This document shows, piece after piece, positions 18,199 to 24,513 of a DNA stretch of 64,000 nucleotides. This DNA comes from DASWOJ01 sp964250755. GTDB taxonomy: Bacteria > Pseudomonadota > Alphaproteobacteria > Acetobacterales > Acetobacteraceae. The stretch spans positions 1 to 64,000 of the forward strand of contig CAXUHB010000010.1 in the NCBI GenBank assembly GCA_964250755.1, written 5' to 3'. The notes under the pieces were generated by a model. That model made no database searches. It saw only the letters and a list, made by a program, of their open reading frames with translations, and was not told where the DNA came from. The number at the start of each line of letters is the position of its first letter. Position 1 is the first letter of the stretch. Position numbers and translations under genes: made by a program.

Positions 18199-18381
18199 AT
18201 GCCTGACGACCACTGGCTCGGAAAGCAGCTCGACCAAGCGGATCGTGAGGTCCGATCGTGGGATGCCTGGAAGAGAGACACCATGCGTCGTGAAGCCTCG
18301 GCCATCTCCTCCGACCCGCGTCAGCCGAGGAACGCAGGTGCCGAGCCGCAACAGACTAGCTCGGTCGAGCGGACCGCCTGA
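18199..18381 (+). CDS. Small protein downstream of the deaminase, 60 aa
   Basis: Starts four bases after the deaminase stop and so is probably translated from the same message. The core DREVRSWDAWKRDTMRREA, with a Trp-x-x-Trp-Lys pattern between charged helices, resembles very short unnamed proteins in phage and defence loci that carry a WPEWKR-like motif. It may be a regulator or partner of the deaminase; that is inference from position. Ends just before the IS427-group insertion. Confidence 0.55.
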   Translation: MPDDHWLGKQLDQADREVRSWDAWKRDTMRREASAISSDPRQPRNAGAEPQQTSSVERTA

Positions 18382-18395
18382 CCCATACTGCCTAG

Positions 18396-19235
18396 GGCCT
18401 GTTAGAGCTTGATCCAATCGGCTGTTGCGGCGAGGCTGATGACGCCCAGGAAGGAGCGTGCGGTTTTCTCGTAACGGGTCGCGACGGCGCGCCACTCCTT
18501 CAGGCGCGCCCACAGGTTCTCGACCAAGTGACGGTTGTTGTAGATCCAAGGCGGGCAAGCCACGGGCGCGTCTGTGCGCCGCGGCGGGATGGCAGGCCTC
18601 GCGCTCATGTCCCGGATCAGGGCGCGGAAGCTGTCGGACGCGTAGCCGCGGTCACCCACCACCCAGCCCGGCACGTCGGGCAGGCAGTCGAGCAATCCCG
18701 GTGCCAGCGGCGCTTCGTGGGCCTGCCCTGGTGCGAGCGCAAACGACACGGCCCTGCCACGTCCGTCGGCGATCACGCAGACCTTGGTGCCGTAGCCGCC
18801 ACGAGAACGGCCCAGCGCTTCACGCACATCCCGCCCCATACTGTCGGCCCCCCTTTTTTGGCACCTGCCGCCTTGTGGTGCGCGCGGATGTTGGTGCCAT
18901 CCAGAAATGTCATGCCGAGGGCGACGCCGCGCGCCTGAGCCTGCTCCAGCAAACGCTCCCACACGCCGAGCTTGGCCAAGCGAATGAACAACTGCGCCGC
19001 CAGCCACCAGGGGCCAAGCTCGGCTGGGATGCTGCGCCACTTGGCCCCGTTCTGGTGCCGCCACACGATGGCCGACATCGTCCGCCGCAACTCCTTCGGC
19101 GGCGTCTTGCCACGCGGCCGCACCGCCTCGATCAGCGGCTCCCACACCGCCCAACTCGCATCCGTGAACACCAACAAGCCAACCTCATCCGCCATGGCCA
19201 GAACATGAGGATCGCACTCAAGCTCTAACAGGCCC
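18396..19235 (-). mobile_element. Complete IS5-family (IS427 group) insertion sequence
   Basis: 840 bp. The ends are inverted repeats (GGCCTGTTAGAGCTTG at 18396-18411; complement CAAGCTCTAACAGGCC ending at 19235). Both sides carry the same four bases, CTAG, at 18392-18395 and 19236-19239, a clean target duplication. Two overlapping frames encode the transposase. An intact target duplication and near-identical ends indicate a recent insertion. Confidence 0.9.
18402..19195 (-). CDS. IS427-group transposase made by frameshifting (orfA-orfB)
   Basis: orfA starts at 19195 (MADEVGLLVFTDASW) and runs to 18773; orfB continues in the -1 frame to 18402. The frames meet at a run of six A followed by six G (about 18851-18862 on the plus strand as CCCCCCTTTTTT), a typical slippery site for a programmed -1 shift. 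The DDE residues are split: LDGTNIRAH in orfA, then VVGDRGYASD and the final ENLWARLKEWRAVATRYEKT in orfB. All expected blocks are present, so the element may be active. Confidence 0.88.
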
Positions 19236-19420
19236 TAGCCTACGCAACCACATCTACTCTCCGGCGAGCATTGCTCTTCAGAGGGAATGGTCCTCAGTTT
19301 GATCGGCGAGGGAGCAGGGAACAGGCCCCCGTACTTCGGACTCTCTTCACTCGGACGAAGCTGCGGATGACCATCCCCCACTACGGTGGACACCTCGACT
19401 AAGCTCCTGCGGGAGCGGAG

Positions 19421-19744
19421 GTGCTGATGACGACGAAGAAGACGCGACGAGAGTTCACGGATGAGTTCAAGCGCGAGGCGGTGGTCCTGTTGCGGGACAG
19501 CGGTCGGCCGTTGACGCAAGTGGCGTCCGAGCTGGGTCTGGAACCCTCGGTGCTGCGGCGCTGGCGCAGTCTGGCCAACGGGGCGGGACAGGCAGCGTCC
19601 GCGGTCCAGCCTGGCGGCGCTGCGGCCCCGGCGACGGCCGAGCAGTTGGAGATCCGCCACCTGCGCCGGGAACTGGAGCGGGCGCAGATGGAGCGCGACA
19701 TCCTAAAAAACCTCCGCGGGCCTGTGCTCCGCCTGCGGGCGTAG
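19421..19744 (+). pseudogene. Truncated IS3-family orfA transposase
   Basis: The first 95 or so residues are a standard IS3-family OrfA: RREFTDEFKREAVVLLRDSG, the HTH segment with LGLEPSVLRRWR, and a leucine-zipper part LEIRHLRRELERAQMERDIL. After KN the sequence departs from the family (RGPVLRLRA then stop), and no orfB with DDE motif follows. The 5' flank includes a segment (about 19386-19420) that may be the left terminal repeat. The rest of the element is gone. Confidence 0.8.
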
Positions 19745-19886
19745 AAACGGGCGGTGCTATGGTCCCCGGCGGAGAGGAGCGGCCGGTCTCACTTTGGTGG
19801 TTTGCAACCCCGTCAAAAAGGCGATTATGCATTTGGCAAACACATAGGAAAGGGTTCTCGGAACAGCACGTTGGGTTGTCGGCTGC

Positions 19887-20150
19887 CTAAGCTGGTTCCA
19901 AAGTGACCAAGAAGCCTGCTCCGTCGCCGGATGGGTCTGATTGGATGCCTGCAACGACCCACATAGTGCCGTACATACCGCCGCTGTATCGAGAGTAGCT
20001 GTTTGCTTGGTTGTCGTGGAAGACCAACTCGATTCCGGTAGCTGGGTCGCGGAAAAGCCATCCTTTCGTTGCCCGGCACTCTAACGCCCCGCCAACCGGG
20101 ACCTTAAAGTCAGGCCGGAATGGCAACGTGTAAGTCTCAGGTGCGGTCAT
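19887..20150 (-). CDS. Hypothetical protein, 87 aa
   Basis: Small soluble protein of unknown function: MTAPETYTLPFRPDFKVPVG, then GWLFRDPATGIELVFHDNQA and a Tyr/Gly-rich stretch. The start overlaps the stop of the 59-residue gene just upstream on the same strand (ATGA), so translation is coupled and the start is secure. No motif was recognised. Confidence 0.55.
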   Translation of the reverse strand: MTAPETYTLPFRPDFKVPVGGALECRATKGWLFRDPATGIELVFHDNQANSYSRYSGGMYGTMWVVAGIQSDPSGDGAGFLVTLEPA

Positions 20151-20326
20151 GGCTCCTTCGGCGGCTCCTGCACGTCCCCCTTCGGCTTCTGCCGCGCGAT
20201 GTGCGCCAGCTTGGCCTTGAAGGCGGCTTCGTCCTCATCCGCGCCTAGCTGGCGGGCGGCTTCGGTGAAGCGGTCGCGCTGGGTGGATTGGTCAGCGGGT
20301 CGTGTTTTTGCTTCCGTGCGGGCCAT
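20147..20326 (-). CDS. Small protein, 59 aa, DRFTEAARQLGADEDE family
   Basis: MARTEAKTRPADQSTQRDRF leads into a charged helix TEAARQLGADEDEAAFKAKL and a short tail ending in PPKEP. I recall the core (DRF-x-x-AAR-x-L with an acidic turn and AAF-x-x-L) in short proteins widespread on alphaproteobacterial phages and plasmids, function unknown. It overlaps the downstream 87-residue gene by four bases, forming a two-gene unit. It is short enough to be missed by common length cut-offs. Confidence 0.65.
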   Translation of the reverse strand: MARTEAKTRPADQSTQRDRFTEAARQLGADEDEAAFKAKLAHIARQKPKGDVQEPPKEP

Positions 20327-20433
20327 GGTCTGCCTGTCTCTCTTGCTATGATCTGTAGCCTGCCTCGCCTAAGTGCCCGTGTAGTGCTTTCGATGTGCAG
20401 CAACCGCGTAGATGGCGCAGAAAGGAGGGGCAA

Positions 20434-20616
20434 GTGGCGGACGCCAAGGACCAAGCCGATACCCACCGTGTGATGCTCACAGAGGCAATGGTGAGCGCCG
20501 GCATTGGCGTGTACTTCATGTTAGACCGGGAATATGACAACTCTGAAAGGATCGTCACGGAGATATTCCAGGCGATGATGGCGGCGGCCCAGAAGCCGAG
20601 TCCCTCAATCTCTTGA
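20434..20616 (+). CDS. Small hypothetical protein, 60 aa
   Basis: I choose the GTG at 20434 because a near-perfect AAAGGAGGGG ribosome site lies at 20421-20430. An in-frame ATG at 20395 has none. The product (VADAKDQADTHRVMLTEAMV then YFMLDREYDNSERIV) is acidic and helical with no recognised motif. The 3' end overlaps convergently with the next gene on the other strand by about 60 bases, so one of the two ends may be misjudged. Confidence 0.5.
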   Translation: MADAKDQADTHRVMLTEAMVSAGIGVYFMLDREYDNSERIVTEIFQAMMAAAQKPSPSIS

Positions 20617-21109
20617 GGTCGTGGATTAGACTGGCAACGTCCGCCGTAACCGCCCGAAGCTTCTCTGTCGTCATCAGCAGCAGTTCAGGGGTGGCTTTCT
20701 TCGGGCCAGTAACCGCCCCGCTCAACTCAGGCGACCACGTGCCGCGTGCCAGTTGAACAAACCATTGGCGGTCATGGTTCGCCCATATACCGTGAGCGCA
20801 TAGGTCGCGCCGGGCCTGCACATCCTGCGACCGCTTGCACAATGACCTGAACAACCCTTTGTCCCATGAGCCACCCCGGAGGACGACTAGCTCTTCCAGC
20901 ATCCTCAACCTGTCGCTGCACCGAGGCTCCCGAACCGCCGTTCTGCCTTGAGCCGGCGTAAGTCCTAGAACCTCCCAACACAGGGATTGGATGGAATGTT
21001 CGTAGTATGCCCAGTGGACGATGATCCGGCCAACCTCACGCGACATGGGTACGGGGATAACATAGGCTGCTGGCCCGCTAGCCCGCTCGGCTTTGTAACG
21101 CTTCGCCAT
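20555..21109 (-). CDS. Hypothetical protein, 184 aa
   Basis: Unrecognised. The pattern VGRIIVHWAYYEHSIQSLCW, then SDRLRMLEELV and RRDLCAHGIWANHDRQWFV, suggests an all-helical domain with conserved His and Arg positions, reminiscent of small HEPN-like proteins, where an RNase motif would read R-x-x-x-x-H. Here RRDLCAH gives R-x-x-x-x-H, so an HEPN RNase is possible but uncertain. No antitoxin gene is adjacent on the same strand. Confidence 0.5.
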   Translation of the reverse strand: MAKRYKAERASGPAAYVIPVPMSREVGRIIVHWAYYEHSIQSLCWEVLGLTPAQGRTAVREPRCSDRLRMLEELVVLRGGSWDKGLFRSLCKRSQDVQARRDLCAHGIWANHDRQWFVQLARGTWSPELSGAVTGPKKATPELLLMTTEKLRAVTADVASLIHDLKRLRDSASGPPPSSPGISP

Positions 21110-21120
21110 GCTGCACCAGT

Positions 21121-22056
21121 TCAGGCGGGCATAAATTTCTTCCCGGTGCAGTCAATCCGCCGATAGGTCAGCCTCTTGCCCACGATCCCGCGTAGCGCCG
21201 TGACCGTGCGCTGCGCGTCATCCACGCCCAGCTTGGCCCGGTTGCTGTAGCGGAAGTCGAACTCGGCCACGTAGCGGTGCAGATGCCTCTCGGAGCAATG
21301 CTGATACACACCCTTCATGCCGCGCTTGAACACGCTGTAGAAGCCCTCAACGGAGTTGGAATGCACGTCCGGGCGCTCCTTGCTGACGTACTCGCCCTGG
21401 CCGTGCCGCGTGAACTCATGGCCCATGAAGTGCTTGGCAAGGCTGGCATACTGCCCGGCCTCATCCGTCATGATGTAGGTGTCGGGATGCACGTTCGCCT
21501 TGATGATCGGCAGCAGGTCAGACGCCTTGGTGCCGTCCACATGGAAGGAGCGGGAAGAGCCGCCACGCTCGACCAGCGTCAGGACCGCGTGCTTGTGGGC
21601 GTAGCCGCGCTGCTTCAGCACGTCCTGCTTCTGGCCGATGAACGTCTCATCAATCTCGACGATGGCGGCATTGCCACCCATCGGCGGCAGGCTGCCGGAC
21701 GCCATCGCCTCACGGATGCGGTGCGTCATGAACCACGCCGTCTTATAGGTCACGTCCAGCACGCGCATCAGTTGGTGGCTGCTGATGCCCTTCTTGCTGC
21801 TGCACATCAGGTAAACCGCTTGCAGCCACAGGTTCAGCTTGACGTGGCTGCTCTCAAACACCGTGCCGACCGTCACCGTGAACTGGCGCTTGCAGGGACC
21901 GCAGCGGCGCAGGCCCACACGTCCGCCCTTGACCGTCGTGATCCGGTCCATGCCGCCGCAACGCGGGCACACCGGGCCTTGCGGCCACAGGGCTTCCTCA
22001 AGGAACCCGAAGGCGGCGGCTTCGTCGTGGAAGTAGGGGGCGGACAGGTTGGACAT
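21121..22056 (-). CDS. IS1595-family transposase (ISXO2-like)
   Basis: 311 residues. An N-terminal zinc ribbon (CPRCGG, later CGPCKRQF) precedes an HTH region and a DDE-type core with VEIDETFIG, YIMTDEAGQY and HSNSVEGFYSVFKRG, the hallmark blocks of IS1595 transposases. The start at 22056 (MSNLSAPYF) has an AGGAG site six bases upstream, better than the earlier ATG at 22104. Terminal inverted repeats were not found, so whether a whole element exists is open. Sequence and motifs look intact. Confidence 0.88.
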   Translation of the reverse strand: MSNLSAPYFHDEAAAFGFLEEALWPQGPVCPRCGGMDRITTVKGGRVGLRRCGPCKRQFTVTVGTVFESSHVKLNLWLQAVYLMCSSKKGISSHQLMRVLDVTYKTAWFMTHRIREAMASGSLPPMGGNAAIVEIDETFIGQKQDVLKQRGYAHKHAVLTLVERGGSSRSFHVDGTKASDLLPIIKANVHPDTYIMTDEAGQYASLAKHFMGHEFTRHGQGEYVSKERPDVHSNSVEGFYSVFKRGMKGVYQHCSERHLHRYVAEFDFRYSNRAKLGVDDAQRTVTALRGIVGKRLTYRRIDCTGKKFMPA

Positions 22057-22186
22057 GGGCGGCTCCTGTGACTGGAAACCTACTATGCCCATCGTGTTTG
22101 TCAACTACATAATCGCCAAGGTTATGGCGCGGGCGCGAGGCCAGGTCGCCGTGGCGCTCCATATGGTACATTGGTAGGAGCAGACC

Positions 22187-22279
22187 ATGCAGGCAGCCGC
22201 TGACGCCTTGGGTTTGCCGCGGACGACGCTTGTGAGTCGCCTCAACACGTTCTCCAAGGTGTTCCGCAAGGCTGCGTAA
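22187..22279 (+). pseudogene. Fis-like HTH remnant
   Basis: A 30-residue frame MQAAADALGLPRTTLVSRLN then TFSKVFRKAA with an upstream GGTAGGAG ribosome-like site. It resembles the C-terminal HTH of Fis-family regulators (AADALGL-x-RTTL-x-x-RL) but is far too short to be a whole protein. Probably a leftover of a regulator gene destroyed near the IS1595 transposase, or a chance frame. Confidence 0.3.
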
Positions 22280-22416
22280 CGCGGACCCTGAAATTAGATC
22301 CCGCGCTTCACAACAGCCCACAGGATGCTCTGGCGGGACACTATCATGGACGCTTTGATCGTGCTCCGTGAACTCTCTGGACCGCTGCTCAACCCTCTTG
22401 GGGTTAGCGAGGCGGA

Positions 22417-23037
22417 CTACGGCCATGCCCCCCAGCCCACGGCGACTTTGTCTTCAGTTGGGTGCTTGTCGGTACGTGGTCGGGAAGGGCAATTCCAGCT
22501 TCTGCCCGCCACCCGCCACAACTCACGCCAGCCGACGGCGCGAATGGAGCCTCCGCCTGTGCGCTTCCATGACGGGTTGTCACCAAGAGCTGGATCAGTT
22601 CGGATCTGTCCAGTGTTTCGATGCTCGAACCGATCCCATTCACTTGCCAGAAGATATGTCAAGCCGCGCCGGTAACCCTTGGCTCGCGCGGCTCGTTCAC
22701 TCGCGCCGTAAAGCATGGAGCAGGCATTTGGCTCGCCATCGGTGCAGCAGCGCGTAACTTCCGCAGTCAGCCCATCGTCCAGAGCGCGAGCAACGGGACG
22801 ACCGACAACTGCAACGCCGACCAGTTCTCCAGCCTGATCTTGTAGGCCGTGGAGCCAAAGAAAGCCGACCGGCCAACCGTGATGACGGTGATGTAGGTAA
22901 ACGAAAGCGCGTCCCTCGTCGCGCGTCACGGGCCGCAGATCAATCGCACTCTCGCGCGGTCGAGTGTCATGCATCGCCTTCTTAAAGTGTTCGCAGCCGT
23001 CGCGGTCCTGCTGTCCATCATGCTTCTGCTCTCGCAT
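22417..23037 (-). CDS. XF1762-family protein (acetyltransferase-like)
   Basis: 206 residues. The body matches my memory of the XF1762 family of phages and mobile elements: LRPVTRDEGRAFVYLHHRHH, VGVAVVGRPVARALDDGLT, EVTRCCTDGEPNACSMLYGA, and the end CPSRPRTDKHPTEDKV. Members look like GNAT-type transferases but no substrate is known. The start at 23037 follows an AGGAGG site. Unusually, about 27 residues (WDRF... to ...KRT) stand between LASE and GGGSIRAVGWRELW, which in the family would be nearly adjacent, so this copy has an in-frame insertion. Confidence 0.75.
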   Translation of the reverse strand: MREQKHDGQQDRDGCEHFKKAMHDTRPRESAIDLRPVTRDEGRAFVYLHHRHHGWPVGFLWLHGLQDQAGELVGVAVVGRPVARALDDGLTAEVTRCCTDGEPNACSMLYGASERAARAKGYRRGLTYLLASEWDRFEHRNTGQIRTDPALGDNPSWKRTGGGSIRAVGWRELWRVAGRSWNCPSRPRTDKHPTEDKVAVGWGAWP

Positions 23038-23239
23038 TGTCGCCATCCTCCTGTGAGGTCTCGTTCCGAGACCCCACACCGCGGCCGATCCGATCCGGGC
23101 GGCTCAAGGGCGCGCTTAGCGCGGGCGAAGCCCTTGCCCTTGAACCGCCCGGAGCGAGAGCGGCACGGTTTCTTTTCTATTCTCCTTCTCTCGTTTGTCC
23201 TCTGCGCCTCTGCCCAGTTCTGCGAAGGGAATCTCCTGC

Positions 23240-23335
23240 AATAACGCGAAATATTTTAGAAAGGCCATTTAAATTTAATTGAATTCAAAGTAGTTGAGCT
23301 GTAGGTCTGTTATTTTCTCTACTGCACTACACTTT
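23240..23335. other. AT-rich island in an otherwise GC-rich stretch
   Basis: About 100 bases rich in A and T (AATATTTTAG, CATTTAAATTTAATTG, TTATTTTC), unlike the rest of the window. It lies upstream of the minus-strand XF1762 gene and downstream of an uncertain frame. It may be a promoter, a DNA-unwinding or H-NS-type silencing site, or a scar of foreign DNA. The flanking 23,040-23,240 has no supported gene. Confidence 0.45.
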
Positions 23336-23923
23336 TGAGCCTTTGTAGCGGATCGGACAACGGCTGATCCAGTGCTGACTATCATTGTTCACATACTCGC
23401 ATTGCCCGTTTTGAAGCGGCCGTTCCGCTTCCGGCCAGACGTCGTCGCATCGGCTTGCACGCGTAACCACCAGCCCAAGAACAATAGGCGAGAGCAGTTC
23501 GTGCGGGCACTGTAGGCCACTCGGCAAACATTCAGGGATCCATTCGACGGTCTGCTTTGCCCGTCCTACCCAAGCATAGTCGCAAGATTTTCCTGTGCGC
23601 GGTAAATTGGCGGGAGCAACACAGACCGGCTGCTTTCCTTGACGGAACGCACTGCTGCCAGCCCTGCTTGCCTCAGACGATCGGAACGTTTGCGCCAGCC
23701 CGGTATCCACAGCCGCACGGCAAACCTTTGATGGAGGCTCACCGCCCTGCGGGGTCAAGTAAGGACCCGACCCCGGCTTGCGCAGGTACTCCTGCCGGAA
23801 CCGGTCCATAATACGTCGTTTATTCCTCGCCCAGCCTGGCTTGGTGTCAGGGAGGCCAAGCGTAGGCACAGCCGGCTTGCCGGGCCTGAAGAAGAGCCAG
23901 GCAAACCGCTGCCACTGAGGCAC
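23327..23923 (-). CDS. Uncertain open frame, up to 198 aa
   Basis: Open frame without a ribosome site before either candidate start (23923 or 23809). The C-terminal part contains several Cys (CDYAWVG, PECLPSGLQCPHELL, RCDDVW, QCEYVN, SRCPIRY), which could stabilise a small extracellular domain, yet no signal peptide exists. No family is recognised. It may be a degraded or chance frame; I list it because nothing else fills the interval. Confidence 0.22.
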   Translation of the reverse strand: MPQWQRFAWLFFRPGKPAVPTLGLPDTKPGWARNKRRIMDRFRQEYLRKPGSGPYLTPQGGEPPSKVCRAAVDTGLAQTFRSSEASRAGSSAFRQGKQPVCVAPANLPRTGKSCDYAWVGRAKQTVEWIPECLPSGLQCPHELLSPIVLGLVVTRASRCDDVWPEAERPLQNGQCEYVNNDSQHWISRCPIRYKGSKV

Positions 23924-23962
23924 ACAGCCTGCCGACCCCGGCCCGCCCCCGTCTGGGCTGAC

Positions 23963-24322
23963 CTACTTGAGGTGCGCCGCCAGGTGCTTGTTCATCTCGA
24001 ACATGGTCACCCGGTCCTTGCCGAACACGCGCCGCAGCTTGTCGTCGGCCACGATCTCGCGCCCATCGTCCGGGTTCTGCAGCTTGTGCGCCTTGATGTA
24101 CTCCCAAACCTTGCTCACCACCTCGCCTCGCGCCATCGTCCCCTCCCCCACGACGGCGGCCAGTTCGGGAGAGGGCTGCAACGGCTGCTGTAGGGCGTTC
24201 GGCTTGTGTCCAGCCTTGGGCTCCTTGACCAGCGTGCCGTGCGGGGGCGCCTCGTCCTCCTTGGCCCCAGTCTTCGCAGTATTGGCCCTCGCGGCCTTCG
24301 TCGCTGTTGGGGATTTGGTCAT
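23963..24322 (-). CDS. SWIB/MDM2-domain protein
   Basis: 119 residues. A basic, Ala/Thr-rich N-terminal tail (MTKSPTATKAARANTAKTG) precedes a SWIB domain at about residues 50-119: SPELAAVVGEGTMARGEVVS, VWEYIKAHKLQNPDDGREIV, and DDKLRRVFGKDRVTMFEMNK. SWIB domains are best known from chromatin remodellers and Chlamydia, and also occur in scattered bacteria. With its histone-H1-like basic tail it probably binds DNA or a DNA-binding partner. A GGAGG site before 24322 settles the start. Confidence 0.88.
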   Translation of the reverse strand: MTKSPTATKAARANTAKTGAKEDEAPPHGTLVKEPKAGHKPNALQQPLQPSPELAAVVGEGTMARGEVVSKVWEYIKAHKLQNPDDGREIVADDKLRRVFGKDRVTMFEMNKHLAAHLK

Positions 24323-24513
24323 CGGGACACCTCCGGGTTGGTCATGGCCGCACTCGGAAAGCAGAATGCCAGGGAACGGCAATGCGCCATGCCGTGTGAG
24401 GCAGGATGGACAGCTGGGCCGAAGGCGTTGCAGGGCTGCAACAGGCTGCTGCATGCGGCGAGGCGGGAATGAGGCCTCTGGCGTCCGGCCGGTGCCTGTT
24501 CCATGTCACCCCC

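Noticed and set aside
23080..23244. Short plus-strand frames near 22969-23282
   Set aside because: They are opposite or just beyond the XF1762 gene, rich in Ser/Leu/Arg without structure, and have no ribosome site.
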